This document shows positions 1 through 9,412 of a stretch of DNA of 64,000 bases, piece after piece (within the stretch, counting starts at the first letter, position 1; each line of letters begins with the position of its first letter). Below the pieces are notes generated by a model, which was not told the origin of the DNA, did no database searches, and saw nothing but the letters and a program-made list of their open reading frames with translations. The position numbers and the translations under genes are program-made. The stretch comes from an uncultured Faecalibacterium sp. (GTDB lineage: Bacteria; Bacillota; Clostridia; Oscillospirales; Ruminococcaceae), in the NCBI GenBank assembly GCA_934525735.1, contig CAKSZM010000001.1, positions 57,622-121,621 on the forward strand. Direction: 5' to 3'.

Positions 1-31
1 AAAGAACGATATACGTTTTCCGTGCTCTCAT

Positions 32-1171
32 TCAGGCCTCCTGCGCCAGTTCCTGTACAGCCTGTGCCGCCTGCAGAACTTCCTGCTCGGTATTGAAATG
101 TGAAAAACTGAACCGAACTGTACCCTGTTCTGCGGTTCCAAGTGCTTTATGCATCAGCGGAGCGCAGTGAGCGCCGGCGCGCACACAAATGCTGTAGTCT
201 TCCCACAGAAGGTCAGCAATGCGGGCAGAGTCCTCATCACCGATATTCAGCGATACGATAGGCGCATGCTGCTTCGCAAGCGGATCCCCATAAATTTTCA
301 CGTTGGGAATTGTTCGGACCTTTTCGTAAAACAGTTCGGTGAGGGCCGTCTCCTTTTTCTGCAGATTTTCGATTCCTTGCGCAAGGAGCCACTCCGCACC
401 GGCGCGCAGCCCGGCCAGCCCGGGAACATTCAGCGTGCCAGCTTCCAGCGCAGTCGGCATCTGCGAAGGGTGGTGTTCCAGAAAACTCTGTACGCCGCTG
501 CCTCCCACAACAAGCGGACGCACTGCCAGACCCGGACGCACATAGATGCCGCCAGTTCCCTGCGGGCCGAGAAGCGCCTTGTGCCCGGTAAAACACAACA
601 CGTCGATTTCCATTGCCTGCACATCGATGGGCTGTGCTCCCGCCGTCTGGGATGCATCCACGACCAGAAGCATCCCATTCCGGTGAGCTGTCCGCGCTGC
701 CTCGGCAAGATCCGGCTCGTTTCCGGTGACGTTGGATGCCATGGTCAGGACGAATGCGCGGGTGTCCGGCCGGAGATACTCATCCCATTGCGTATCGCAG
801 AACCGGCCTTCCGCATCTGTTTCGATGAAATCCAGCCGTGTGCCCTGCTCCCGCAGACGATACAGCGGCCGCAGAACAGAGTTGTGTTCGCAGACCGTTG
901 TGATGATGTGATCGCCCGGCCCGAACAAACCGCTGATAGCCAGATTGAGCGCCTGCGTGGCGTTAGAAGTAAAAGCAATACAGGAAGGATCCGGCACATT
1001 CAGCAGCTTTGCCATTGCACAGCGTGCCTGAGAAACGATTCGTGATGCATGCAGAGTCGGTTCATGCGCACCGCGCCCCGGGTTGCCCGCTGTACGAAGT
1101 GCATCCATCATTGCCTGTTCCACCTCAGGGGGCTTGTGCAGGGTGGTCGCCGCATTATCAAGATAGATCAT
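32..1171 (-). CDS. Cysteine desulfurase family protein of the selenium/molybdenum hydroxylase cluster
   Basis: This is a PLP-dependent class V aminotransferase-fold enzyme of 379 aa that should release sulfur or selenium from cysteine or selenocysteine. The PLP lysine is K198 in FTGHK, H96 lies in CEHNS, and the catalytic cysteine is probably C336 in RAGAHCAP near the C-terminus. The N-terminus YLDNAATT is typical of the family. It is the last gene of a seven-gene minus-strand operon and its ATG overlaps the stop of yedF by 4 bp. Next to selD and yedF it most plausibly supplies selenium or sulfur for the labile ligand of the molybdenum hydroxylase encoded upstream, like the EF2568-type desulfurases of Enterococcus selenium-dependent hydroxylase clusters. 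The family call is firm; preference for Se over S is inferred from context. Confidence 0.9.
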   Translation of the reverse strand: MIYLDNAATTLHKPPEVEQAMMDALRTAGNPGRGAHEPTLHASRIVSQARCAMAKLLNVPDPSCIAFTSNATQALNLAISGLFGPGDHIITTVCEHNSVLRPLYRLREQGTRLDFIETDAEGRFCDTQWDEYLRPDTRAFVLTMASNVTGNEPDLAEAARTAHRNGMLLVVDASQTAGAQPIDVQAMEIDVLCFTGHKALLGPQGTGGIYVRPGLAVRPLVVGGSGVQSFLEHHPSQMPTALEAGTLNVPGLAGLRAGAEWLLAQGIENLQKKETALTELFYEKVRTIPNVKIYGDPLAKQHAPIVSLNIGDEDSARIADLLWEDYSICVRAGAHCAPLMHKALGTAEQGTVRFSFSHFNTEQEVLQAAQAVQELAQEA

Positions 1172-1776
1172 GGTTTCACCACGTTGCCGGCCAGCGTCAG
1201 TTTTTCCACGATCGTATACATATTGGTCACGCTACCGACGGCAAGTTTCTCGGTCAGGCCGTAGAAATTCAGACAGGTGCCGCAGGTCATGATCTCCACA
1301 CCCTGTGCTTCCAGTGCCTTCAGGTCTTCCAGCATGGGGGAACCTTCGCAGGTCAGGGATGCGCCGCTATTGTAGAAAAGAATGGTCTTGGGCAGCTGAT
1401 CCTGCTGGGTCAGTGCAAAGACAAAGGCTTTGAGCAGGGTCTTGCCAAGCTCTTCTGCACCAATGCCCATTTTATCCGAGCCGATGGCCACGACTGTATC
1501 CGTGCGGGTGTCCGGCACACAGGCGGGTGCTTCCTCTTGAGGCTCTTCAGCTGCTTCGCCAATGGTGAACAGCACACGGTATTCCTGCTCTGCCAGCTTT
1601 TCTGCACTGTACTGATAACCCTTCTGCTGAGCCATTTTGGTCAGGTTCTGTACGGCAATCTCGTTGTCTACGAGCACCTCCACCTGTCCGGCGCCTTTCA
1701 ACTCGGCAATAGCCTTTTTCGCTTTTACAACAGGAAGCGGGCATGCGTCTCCGCGGGCATCAACATTCACCATCAT
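1168..1776 (-). CDS. yedF: Sulfurtransferase-like selenium metabolism protein YedF
   Basis: The 202-aa protein has two parts. An N-terminal TusA-like domain (about residues 1-75) carries the CPLP motif with C12, and a C-terminal DsrE/DsrF-like half (about 95-200) has a conserved TCGTC pair. YedF proteins co-occur with selD in genomes using selenium and are thought to carry or relay selenium. An AAAGGAG ribosome site lies 8 nt before the first of two ATGs. It sits between selD and the cysteine desulfurase, overlapping the latter by 4 bp, so the three products are probably made together. The family assignment is strong; its exact biochemical step is not established. Confidence 0.92.
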   Translation of the reverse strand: MMVNVDARGDACPLPVVKAKKAIAELKGAGQVEVLVDNEIAVQNLTKMAQQKGYQYSAEKLAEQEYRVLFTIGEAAEEPQEEAPACVPDTRTDTVVAIGSDKMGIGAEELGKTLLKAFVFALTQQDQLPKTILFYNSGASLTCEGSPMLEDLKALEAQGVEIMTCGTCLNFYGLTEKLAVGSVTNMYTIVEKLTLAGNVVKP

Positions 1777-1790
1777 TTGGGTAGCTCCTT

Positions 1791-2825
1791 TCAGTATTTC
1801 ACAAGAATTTCCTGTTCCGCCTTGGGCAGAATTTCGCCCACGATCCGTGCAGGAAGCCCTGCCGCCTGCAGTTCCGCTTCCAGCGCGGCGGCTGCTTCCG
1901 GCGCAACAGCCAGAAGCAGCCCGCCGGAAGTCTGCGGATCGAACAGAACCTCCTCCATGGAAAAGGAAACATTTTCAAACGTAACAAACGGACCGGTATG
2001 GTTGCGGTTGCGCTGTCCGGCGGCAGTGTACAGAAAATCATCTGCAGCCTTTTCCGCCCCCGGCAGCACCGGTACTGCACGGGCATTGACGACGCAGGAA
2101 AGCTTCCCGCCCATCATCTCGTGCAGATGACCCAGAAAGCTGAAGCCCGTCACATCTGTGGCAGCATGAACCGGGTAGCGGCGGCTGATCTCAGCAGCAG
2201 CCTTGTTCAGCGTTGTCATGGAAGCAACGGCGGCATCCATATGCTCCGGCGCTGCTTCGCCCACGCGGTTTGCCGTGCAGATCAGCCCAACGCCCAGTGC
2301 CTTGGTCAGGATCAGCTTGTCACCGGGGAGGCCGGTATCGTTTGCGTAAAGACGTTTCGGGTCTACAAGCCCCGTCACAGACAGACCGTACTTTACGCCG
2401 CTGTCAGCGATGGAATGGCCGCCCGCCAGAACACCGCCGGCTTCTGCCACTTTTTCGGCTCCGCCGCGCAGGATCTCGCCCAGAATGTTCAGGTCCATGC
2501 TTTCCGGAAAACAGACGAGGTTCAGTGCAGTTTTCACCTCACCGCCCATGGCGTAGACATCGCTCAGCGCGTTTGCGGCTGCGATCTGCCCGAAGGTATA
2601 GGGATCATCCACCATCGGCGGAAAAAAGTCCACGGTCTGAACCAGAGCAACGTCATCCGTGATGCGGTAAACCGCTGCATCGTCCCGGCTGTCGTACCCG
2701 ACCAGAAGGTTCGGGTCTTTTTCGCCCCGGGGCAGTTTTTCCAGAATACGGCTCAGTACACCGGCCCCAAGCTTCGCCGTACAGCCGCCTCCGGTGCAGA
2801 ACACGATCTTTTCTTCTTTGCTCAT
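1791..2825 (-). CDS. selD: Selenide, water dikinase
   Basis: This makes selenophosphate from selenide and ATP, the selenium donor for selenocysteine, selenouridine and the labile selenium of molybdenum hydroxylases. The 344-aa length is normal. The N-terminal glycine-rich motif GGGCTAK carries C15 and K18, aligning with the essential Cys17 and Lys20 of E. coli SelD. The active-site residue is cysteine, not selenocysteine. The AIR synthase-type ATP-binding segments SRDDAAVY and TVDFFPP follow. Its ATG overlaps the yqeC stop by 4 bp, so it is part of the hydroxylase operon. Its position beside yqeC and yedF suggests selenium use for the Mo hydroxylase; whether the cell also makes selenoproteins cannot be told from this window. 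Confidence 0.96.
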   Translation of the reverse strand: MSKEEKIVFCTGGGCTAKLGAGVLSRILEKLPRGEKDPNLLVGYDSRDDAAVYRITDDVALVQTVDFFPPMVDDPYTFGQIAAANALSDVYAMGGEVKTALNLVCFPESMDLNILGEILRGGAEKVAEAGGVLAGGHSIADSGVKYGLSVTGLVDPKRLYANDTGLPGDKLILTKALGVGLICTANRVGEAAPEHMDAAVASMTTLNKAAAEISRRYPVHAATDVTGFSFLGHLHEMMGGKLSCVVNARAVPVLPGAEKAADDFLYTAAGQRNRNHTGPFVTFENVSFSMEEVLFDPQTSGGLLLAVAPEAAAALEAELQAAGLPARIVGEILPKAEQEILVKY

Positions 2826-3529
2826 GCGCGTTCTCCCTCTTCAAAATGTGTCAAAACGCCGGTTATCTGATAGCGTTCCTGCAGGATGCGGAGCGTCTGC
2901 TTCCCAAGCAGTTGACTGTCCGGCGTATCCGCCTGATTGAGCACAGCATAAAATGCTCTGCTGCCCACCAGCTTGCGCCCGCCCTGTTCACTGGCCAGCA
3001 ATTCCGCCAGCAATTCCGGCGTCAGCGCAGCATCCAGCGGAGCACCCAGAAGTCCGGCCGCCAGCTCTGCCCGGAAGCAGACTTTTTCCAGCGGACGTCC
3101 CAGTGCCGAAAGGCCGGCCACTGCCAGCACGGTGTCGCACTGCGGCAAAATTACCGGTTCGTGCACCGCCGGAGCTTTGCACGGCATCCGCTTTGCCCCG
3201 TCTGCTTCAATGAGCGTCAGGTCGGCAAGCTCCATCCACCGGGTCAGCAGCTGTGCAGGCGGAACGGTCAGCTTGCCTTTCGGGGCGGCTGACCCTGCAA
3301 CGGCATAGCTGCCGTCAGCCCACAGTGCATCCCGGGCAGCATTGTTATCCGCCCAGACACCGCCGGGCGGCTTCATGATATGTGTTGTTGTCGTAGCCAG
3401 AACTTTCCAGTCTTTGCGGGCGCAGCAGGACGCCATGGCATACATCAGAGTCGTTTTTCCGCCGCCGCCCACAAGCGAGACGATATGTCCCTTTTCTGTC
3501 AGGAACGGAAAGCAGCGTTCCAGGTTCAT
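2822..3529 (-). CDS. yqeC: Putative selenium-dependent hydroxylase accessory protein YqeC
   Basis: This 235-aa protein has a P-loop, GGGGKTTLM, at about residues 21-29, and a conserved THIM segment shortly after, as in YqeC proteins. The family occurs almost only in clusters of selenium-dependent molybdenum hydroxylases and is presumed to act in maturation of their cofactor, probably as a nucleotide-binding protein. Here it overlaps the Mo subunit gene upstream and selD downstream by 4 bp each, which suggests tight translational coupling. The family call is confident from motif plus context; the biochemical function is unknown. Confidence 0.88.
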   Translation of the reverse strand: MNLERCFPFLTEKGHIVSLVGGGGKTTLMYAMASCCARKDWKVLATTTTHIMKPPGGVWADNNAARDALWADGSYAVAGSAAPKGKLTVPPAQLLTRWMELADLTLIEADGAKRMPCKAPAVHEPVILPQCDTVLAVAGLSALGRPLEKVCFRAELAAGLLGAPLDAALTPELLAELLASEQGGRKLVGSRAFYAVLNQADTPDSQLLGKQTLRILQERYQITGVLTHFEEGERA

Positions 3530-5823
3530 TCTTCGCCCTTTTTCGCCGCCGCTGCCATGGCAATCTTTTCCGGCGTGATGGGCAGCTCATAGAACCGAGT
3601 GCCGATGGCGTTGTAAATCGCATCCGAAATGGCCGGAAGCGGGGTGTTGATGACCACTTCACCGATGGATTTTGCACCGAAGGGGCCGTTCGGCTCATAA
3701 CTGCTTTCAAACTCCACCCGGATCTTACCAACATCTGTGCGGGCCGGGATCTTATACTGGAAGAACGAATTTTCTTCCGGGTAACCTTTTTTATCGTAGG
3801 TGATGTTCTCAGTCAATGTCATGCCGATACCTTGCAGCAGACCGCCCTCGGCCTGCACACGGGTCAGGTTCGGGTTGATGGGTGTGCCGCAGTCCACACA
3901 GGCGTCAAACTCCAGCAGTTTCACCTCGCCGGTCTCGGTGTCCACCTCCACCTCTGCAGCGCCTGCCATGTACGGCGGGGGCGACAGCGGCGAAGAATGC
4001 GTCTCGGTGGCTTCCAGCGGCACTGCATGTCCGTTCTGTGCCGCCGCTGCAACAGCGGCCAGCGTCACCTGATGGGAAGGCTCTGTACTCTCGAACACCG
4101 CTTTGCCGTCAAACTCCACCGCATCCGCCGGGCAGTTCAAAAGCTCTGCGCCCAGTTTGCAGATCTGCTCCCGCAGCTTCATGGCGCACTTTTCCGTGGC
4201 CTTTCCGGTCACATAGATGGTACTGGACGCATAGGAGCCGGAGTCGTAGGGCGAAGAGTCGGTATCTGCGCCGAACACAGAGATCTCATCCAGCGTGCAA
4301 TCCAGAACTTCGGCCGCGATCTGCGCCAGCGTGGTGTCACAGCCGGTGCCCATATCGGCGGCACCGATCATCAGGGTATACGAACCATCATCGTTCAGTT
4401 TCAGGGTGGCGCTGCCCACATCCATTCCGGAAATGCCGGAGCCCTGCATGGCCATGCCCATGCCGACGGCGCGAACCTTGCCGTTGCCCATGTCCCTGAC
4501 AGGGTACTTGTGTTCCCAGTCGATCATCTCGCGTATCTTGACAAGGCAGCGATCCAGCGCACAGCTGGTGTTCACGGCACCGTAGTAGGCGGGCATCACG
4601 TCACCTTCCTGCACGGTATTCTTGAGCCGCAGCGCAAAGGGATCCATATTCAGCTTGTGAGCCAGCTCGTTCACGGCCGATTCCACCGCAAACAGCCCCT
4701 GTGTTGCACCGTAGCCGCGGTAGGCACCGGCAGACATATGGTTGGTATACACCACATCACTGACAAAGCGGAATGCTTCGGCCTTGCCGTACAGCGGGAT
4801 GGATTTATGTCCGGACAGGCCGACTGTCGTGGGGCCGTGTTCGCCGTAAGCACCGGTATTGGACAGGGTGTACAGGTCGATGCCCTTCACGATGCCGTCT
4901 TTGGTGGCGCCTAACCGGACATGCATCTCCATCTCATGCCGGGGCGAGGAAGCGATCTGGCTTTCTACGCGGCTGAAGATGATCTTGGAGGGCTTTTTGG
5001 TTTTCCATGTCACGAACGCCGGGTACACTTCGCACACCGCCGTCTGCTTGGCGCCGAAACCTCCGCCGATACGGGGCTTGGATACCCGCACCATGGACTT
5101 TGGGATATGCAGTGCGTTGGCGATATTGCGCCGTGCATGGAACACGATCTGCGTCGAGCTGAGCACGTTCAGACGGCCGTAGGTGTCGATGGAGCAGTAA
5201 GTGCGGAAAGTCTCCATCATGGCCTGCTGGCAGGCTTTGGTGTGATACACATGGTCGATGACCACATCGCACCCTGCCAGAACGGCATCGATATCGCCGG
5301 AACTGCTTTCGTCGTGAGCGCACAGGTTCCGTTTGTTATCGGCTCCCACCGGGCACAAGCTTTCCCAGTTGTCCTCCGGATGGACGAGAACCGGGTTATC
5401 CTTGGCGATATGGTAGTCCAGCACGGCTTCCAGCACTTCATACTCGACCTTGATGAGCTTCAGTGCCTTGTCTACGCATTTTTCGTCTTTACCGGCCACA
5501 ATGGCAACCACATCGCCCACAAAGCGCACATGGCGGTCAATGACCAGCCGGTCGTAGGGGCTGGCTTCCGGGTAGGTTTGGCCGGCCTCTGTATAGCGAC
5601 GGCCGTTTTGATCCACATCTTCCCAGGTGTAGATTGCTTCGATGCCCGGCACCTTTTTTGCCACAGCAGTATTGATGGTCTTTACGATGGCATTGGCATG
5701 AGGTGAGCGCAGCAGCTTGACGATCAGGCAGTCCGCCGGGATCACGTCATCCATGTACACGGGCTGGCCTGTGACCAGCTGCATGGCGTCTTTTTTGCGG
5801 AACGGCTTGTTGACGGTATTCAT
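3526..5823 (-). CDS. Xanthine dehydrogenase-type molybdenum hydroxylase, molybdopterin-binding subunit
   Basis: This is the large catalytic subunit (765 aa) of a xanthine oxidase family enzyme, close in length and pattern to E. coli XdhA. It hydroxylates a heterocyclic or aldehyde substrate at the Mo centre. Visible family motifs are GGGFGAKQ in the Mo-cofactor region, AYRGYGATQ, GSYASSTIYVTG, and the C-terminal GAKSIGE that carries the catalytic glutamate. It overlaps the 2Fe-2S gene upstream by 4 bp and yqeC downstream by 4 bp. The operon's selD/yqeC/yedF genes point to a selenium-dependent form with a non-covalently bound selenium ligand. A xanthine/purine permease lies nearby, so a purine substrate is likely but not proven; nicotinate or another N-heterocycle is possible. 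Confidence 0.92.
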   Translation of the reverse strand: MNTVNKPFRKKDAMQLVTGQPVYMDDVIPADCLIVKLLRSPHANAIVKTINTAVAKKVPGIEAIYTWEDVDQNGRRYTEAGQTYPEASPYDRLVIDRHVRFVGDVVAIVAGKDEKCVDKALKLIKVEYEVLEAVLDYHIAKDNPVLVHPEDNWESLCPVGADNKRNLCAHDESSSGDIDAVLAGCDVVIDHVYHTKACQQAMMETFRTYCSIDTYGRLNVLSSTQIVFHARRNIANALHIPKSMVRVSKPRIGGGFGAKQTAVCEVYPAFVTWKTKKPSKIIFSRVESQIASSPRHEMEMHVRLGATKDGIVKGIDLYTLSNTGAYGEHGPTTVGLSGHKSIPLYGKAEAFRFVSDVVYTNHMSAGAYRGYGATQGLFAVESAVNELAHKLNMDPFALRLKNTVQEGDVMPAYYGAVNTSCALDRCLVKIREMIDWEHKYPVRDMGNGKVRAVGMGMAMQGSGISGMDVGSATLKLNDDGSYTLMIGAADMGTGCDTTLAQIAAEVLDCTLDEISVFGADTDSSPYDSGSYASSTIYVTGKATEKCAMKLREQICKLGAELLNCPADAVEFDGKAVFESTEPSHQVTLAAVAAAAQNGHAVPLEATETHSSPLSPPPYMAGAAEVEVDTETGEVKLLEFDACVDCGTPINPNLTRVQAEGGLLQGIGMTLTENITYDKKGYPEENSFFQYKIPARTDVGKIRVEFESSYEPNGPFGAKSIGEVVINTPLPAISDAIYNAIGTRFYELPITPEKIAMAAAAKKGEE

Positions 5824-6290
5824 TCAGCGGCCTCCTTCTGCTTTTTCCATGCAAGAAAATTCATGATGCCACGCAGCTGGCCCTCGTAGCCGGAGCAGCG
5901 GCAGAGGTTGCCGGACAGATATTCTTTAACCTCTTCCTCGCTGGGGTACGGATTTTCGCGGAACAGCGCCAGCGCATTCATGATAAAACCGGGATTGCAG
6001 AAGCCGCACTGCTCCGCGCCCTGATCGGCGATGAATCCGCCGAACTCTGCTGCTTCTTTCTGCAGGCCCTCCAGCGTGGTGACCTTGTGGCCGTCGGCGC
6101 GGGCAGCCAGCACCGAGCAGGACAGCACCGGCTTGTCATCCAGAAAAACGGTGCACAGGCCACAGTTGGATGTTTCACACCCTCGCTTGACACTTTTGCA
6201 GCCATGGGCGCGGACAAAATCGATCAGGAGCATGTCCGGAGCAACGTCCTCCGTTACCATGATCCCATTCAGCATAATACGGATCTGCAT
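5820..6290 (-). CDS. Xanthine dehydrogenase-type 2Fe-2S subunit
   Basis: This 156-aa protein is the small electron-transfer subunit carrying two 2Fe-2S clusters. The plant-ferredoxin-like N-terminal cluster uses C38, C43, C46 and C58. The helical C-terminal cluster uses C95, C98, C130 and C132 (QCGFC and LCRCSG). All eight ligands are present. It passes electrons from the Mo centre to the FAD subunit. The gene starts directly after the FAD subunit gene with no spacer and overlaps the Mo subunit gene by 4 bp, so the three subunits form one enzyme. Confidence 0.96.
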   Translation of the reverse strand: MQIRIMLNGIMVTEDVAPDMLLIDFVRAHGCKSVKRGCETSNCGLCTVFLDDKPVLSCSVLAARADGHKVTTLEGLQKEAAEFGGFIADQGAEQCGFCNPGFIMNALALFRENPYPSEEEVKEYLSGNLCRCSGYEGQLRGIMNFLAWKKQKEAAE

Positions 6291-7091
6291 TCAGTTTTCC
6301 TCCTGTGCGGTACGTTTTTCCAGTTCCAGAACAGCACGCTTCGTCAGGACACCTGACAGATGGCGGCGGTATTCGGCACTGCCGCGCATGTTGGCTCCGG
6401 TCACGATCTGCTGCTTCACCTCATCTGCCATTGCCTGTGCAAGCTCTGCTGCAGGAGCCTGCCGCACAGGCAAGTCAAACCGAACCGCCTTCAGCGGACG
6501 CGCACCGATCGCAATGCGGTAGCTGCCGTCTGCAAGACGGGCAGCAGCGCAAGTGAGCACCGGGATATCGGTCTGGCTGTTGCGAACAGACTGATAGAAA
6601 AATTCCGCTTTTTCCTTTTTGACGATCAGCCGCACAAGGATGTCCCGGTCATAGGGACGCTCAGCGTACTCCCGCAGGGACACGATGCCGCCCTTGTACA
6701 GCTCTACCGAACAGTCCATGGCCATGAACAGCGTGAGCACATCGGAAAAGCCGAACCGGCTGTAGACGCTGCCGCCCACAGTGGCCAGATTGCGCAGTTG
6801 CACGCCCACGATATGCCGCAGAGCTTCTTTTGCTGCGCCGTGGGTATAGGCGGCAAGGCCGGGGTGCTCCTCCAGCTGCCGCAGTGTGACCATGGCACCG
6901 ATGGAAAAACTGTCCTCGGTCTCCTCTATGGTGTCCAGTCCCAGACCGGACAGGTCGATGGCTGTGCCGACATTGATGTTCTCCATTTTGAGCCAGATCA
7001 TGCCGCCCAGCACACGGTTGGCCTTTTTCTGGTTCAGCTGCCACGCTTCTTCCAGAGTTTCGGCCCGCTTATATTCTCGGATCGTCATCAT
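6291..7091 (-). CDS. Xanthine dehydrogenase-type FAD-binding subunit
   Basis: This 266-aa protein belongs to the FAD-binding subunits of molybdenum hydroxylases. It contains RVLGGMIWL, matching the first flavin-binding loop of the family in a degenerate form, and LRNLATVGGSVYSR, a good match to the second loop. It is the first gene of the operon, preceded by a purine-rich ribosome site and about 96 bp of intergenic DNA shared with the divergent mocA-like gene. Its job is to transfer electrons from the iron-sulfur subunit to NAD or another acceptor. The first flavin loop departs from the usual GGT form, so acceptor preference cannot be predicted. Confidence 0.92.
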   Translation of the reverse strand: MMTIREYKRAETLEEAWQLNQKKANRVLGGMIWLKMENINVGTAIDLSGLGLDTIEETEDSFSIGAMVTLRQLEEHPGLAAYTHGAAKEALRHIVGVQLRNLATVGGSVYSRFGFSDVLTLFMAMDCSVELYKGGIVSLREYAERPYDRDILVRLIVKKEKAEFFYQSVRNSQTDIPVLTCAAARLADGSYRIAIGARPLKAVRFDLPVRQAPAAELAQAMADEVKQQIVTGANMRGSAEYRRHLSGVLTKRAVLELEKRTAQEEN

Positions 7092-7145
7092 AGCTGCAGG
7101 TTCCTCTCTTTTTTCTCTGTTCTTTTATTTTAACACAGATTTCGA

Positions 7146-7151
7146 TATAAT
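7146..7151 (+). promoter_or_regulatory. -10 element of the mocA-like gene promoter
   Basis: A perfect TATAAT lies about 37 bp before the ATG at 7188 in the short gap between the hydroxylase operon and this gene. No convincing -35 hexamer is present 16-18 bp upstream, so the promoter may need an activator. A TAAAAT on the opposite strand nearby could serve the hydroxylase operon, which would make this a compact divergent control region. Confidence 0.45.
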
Positions 7152-7187
7152 ACTATTGTGAATTCGTTTCAGAAGGAGTGGTACTAT

Positions 7188-7847
7188 ATGAAAGAACTTC
7201 TTCCGGTGGGCTGTGTCATCATGGCATCCGGTCTGAGCCAGCGCTTCGGCTCCAACAAACTCCTTGCGCCGTTCTGCGGGGAACCGATGCTATGCCGCGC
7301 ATTTGCAGCGACCGATACTCCAAAGCTTTCGGCCCGCATCGTGGTGGCACGTTCGGACGAAGTTGCGCAGCTTTGCCGCTCCCGCAATGTTCCGGTGCTG
7401 CTACACGATCTGCCTGGTCGAAACGATACGGTGCGGCTGGGTCTTTCTGCGCTGCTGGAACAGGTTCCGGAGCTTTTTGGCTGCATGTTCCTGCCGGGAG
7501 ACCAGCCGCTTTTGTGCCGCGAGACAGTGGAAGCCATGGCAGGCATCTCCGGATGGGATCACAGGACCCGGCTGGAACGGCAAAAAGAAACAGAACGGGA
7601 AATCTTCCGTCTGGGATTCCGGACCCGTAACGACCCATCTCCCCTTACCGGAAGCCCCGTTCTGTTTGAAAAAGGACTTTTTCAGGAACTGCTCACCTTG
7701 CCGCAGGGCATGGGCGGCAGTGTTCTGCTTCGGAAATATCCCGCTCATGTTCACACCGTCTACATTTCGGATCGGAATGAACTGGCCGACGCCGACACGC
7801 CCGAAGCACTGGCGCAATTGGAATCACTGGCCCGGCAGAAGCTTTGA
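7188..7847 (+). CDS. MocA-like nucleotidyltransferase for molybdenum hydroxylase cofactor
   Basis: This 219-aa protein has a GT-A nucleotidyltransferase fold. The N-terminal signature is MASGLSQRFGSNKL, and LPGDQPL around residue 106 supplies a metal-binding aspartate. Relatives such as MocA attach CMP to molybdopterin to form the dinucleotide cofactor of xanthine dehydrogenase family enzymes. The ATG at 7188 was chosen over an upstream GTG at 7158 because AGAAGGAG lies 9 nt before it. The gene is divergent from the hydroxylase operon and ends 3 bp before the convergent permease gene. The function in cofactor maturation is inferred from family and neighbourhood. Confidence 0.85.
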   Translation: MKELLPVGCVIMASGLSQRFGSNKLLAPFCGEPMLCRAFAATDTPKLSARIVVARSDEVAQLCRSRNVPVLLHDLPGRNDTVRLGLSALLEQVPELFGCMFLPGDQPLLCRETVEAMAGISGWDHRTRLERQKETEREIFRLGFRTRNDPSPLTGSPVLFEKGLFQELLTLPQGMGGSVLLRKYPAHVHTVYISDRNELADADTPEALAQLESLARQKL

Positions 7848-7850
7848 GCT

Positions 7851-9248
7851 TTATTCTGCCTTGTCATCCTTCGGCAGCAGCACATTCAGCAGGATCGCCA
7901 CGAATGCAGCCGGAACGATGCCGGATTCGCCGCAGATCAGCTGGAAAGCGTGCGGAGCCTGTGCCAGAATGCCGCTGTTGGCACCCATGCCGTAGCCAAC
8001 ACCCAGAGCCACCGAGACGATGGTAAGCTGACGCGGGGTCATCTTTTCCTTGGTGATGAGCTGGATGCCGCTGACCACGATGGAAGAGAACATCATAACG
8101 GCAGCACCGCCCAGAACGGCCTGCGGCATAATGGAGATCAGCGCGCCGAGCTTGGGGATCAGGCCGCACAGGATCAGGAAGATGGCACCGGAGGCCAGAG
8201 CCATGCGGTTGACCACCTTGGTCATGGCCACCAGACCCACGTTCTGGCTGAAGGAAGTGTTGGGCAGAACGCCGAACAGAGCCGCAAAGGTAGAGCCCAG
8301 ACCGTCACAGATCACGCCGCCGGACAGTTCTTTATCGGTGGGCTCGCGATTCATGCCGCCCTCCATGACACCGGAGATATCACCCACGGTCTCAACAGCG
8401 GTAACAACGAACATGATCAACACCGGCATAATAGCGCGCATATCAAACACGATCTTGACCGGCATCAGCTTGGGGATCGCAAACCAGGAAGCCTGCGCAA
8501 CTTTATCCCAGTTGAGGACCCACGCTTTGGTGAACTCCACGCCGTCGGCGGTAACGCCGGTGGCAGGCAGGACAAAACCCATCACAAACGCTGCCAGATA
8601 ACCTGCCAGAATACCGATCAGGATGGCGGAAGAGCTGAGGAAGCCGGTGGTCCAGTGCTTGAAGATCAGGATCACCACCAGTACGAACAGCGCCAGCAGC
8701 AGATTTTCCATCGAACCGAAATCCTTTGCGCTGTTGCCGCCGCCGAAGGAGTTGATGCCAACAGAGATCAGCGACAAACCGATGGACAGCACCACCGTGC
8801 CGGTGACCACAGGCGGAAAGAATTTGCGCAGGGGTTTGAGGAAGAAGCCGAGCACGCTTTCGAAAATGCCGCCGATGATCGACGCACCCATAATGGCGCC
8901 ATAAGCCAGCACGCCGCCGCCCATACTGCCGACGACACTGTTGAACACGCCGATAAAACCAGAGCTTGTACCCATAATGATAGGCACGGCACCGCCGACC
9001 GGTCCGATGGTGAACAGCTGCACCAGCGTGACCACACCGGCAACGAACATGGCGCTCTGCAGCAGCGTGACCTGCAGGTCAGCAAATTCACCGCCCGCAA
9101 TGCCGCAGGCGCTGGTAATGATCAGCAGCGGGGTCAGGTTGCCCACAAACATAGCGCAGACATGCTGCAGACCCAGCGGAATAGCCTGCTTCAGGGACAT
9201 TTTGGCGTCGAACTGATAAGCCGACTCCTCGAGTTTGACTTCCTTCAA
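7851..9248 (-). CDS. Uracil-xanthine (NCS2) permease
   Basis: This is an integral membrane nucleobase transporter with about 12-14 hydrophobic segments, of the nucleobase:cation symporter-2 family. The signature around LPNTSFSQNVGLVAMT is characteristic. A TTG start at 9248 is preferred: GAGGAG lies 9 nt upstream and the promoter at 9315-9343 places the transcript start near 9308, which excludes more distal in-frame starts. That gives 465 aa, normal for the family. An ATG at the MSLKQ segment is an alternative. Convergent with the mocA-like gene and next to a xanthine dehydrogenase-type operon, it is likely to import the purine used by that enzyme. Specificity among xanthine, urate and uracil is not resolved. 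Confidence 0.92.
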   Translation of the reverse strand: MKEVKLEESAYQFDAKMSLKQAIPLGLQHVCAMFVGNLTPLLIITSACGIAGGEFADLQVTLLQSAMFVAGVVTLVQLFTIGPVGGAVPIIMGTSSGFIGVFNSVVGSMGGGVLAYGAIMGASIIGGIFESVLGFFLKPLRKFFPPVVTGTVVLSIGLSLISVGINSFGGGNSAKDFGSMENLLLALFVLVVILIFKHWTTGFLSSSAILIGILAGYLAAFVMGFVLPATGVTADGVEFTKAWVLNWDKVAQASWFAIPKLMPVKIVFDMRAIMPVLIMFVVTAVETVGDISGVMEGGMNREPTDKELSGGVICDGLGSTFAALFGVLPNTSFSQNVGLVAMTKVVNRMALASGAIFLILCGLIPKLGALISIMPQAVLGGAAVMMFSSIVVSGIQLITKEKMTPRQLTIVSVALGVGYGMGANSGILAQAPHAFQLICGESGIVPAAFVAILLNVLLPKDDKAE

Positions 9249-9314
9249 ACGATCCACTCTCCTCAGATTTTGACACAGTTTGTATTTTCGGATGCTTCGG
9301 AAAAAAGCGGATTC

Positions 9315-9343
9315 ATTATAGCAAAACTGAGAATTATTGTAAA
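9315..9343 (-). promoter_or_regulatory. Sigma-A promoter of the NCS2 permease
   Basis: Reading on the minus strand, TTTACA and TATAAT are separated by exactly 17 bp. The predicted leader is about 60 nt, too short for a purine riboswitch, and no purine aptamer pattern is seen. Confidence 0.85.
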
Positions 9344-9412
9344 TTAAGTATGACTTTTCCGTGAACGGTTGTTCTTCATATCCCGGCGGCATTTTTTGCT
9401 CTGAACTGAACA

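Noticed and set aside
1791-2825. SelD as a selenoprotein
   Set aside because: The active-site position in GGGCTAK is a normal Cys codon and there is no in-frame UGA.
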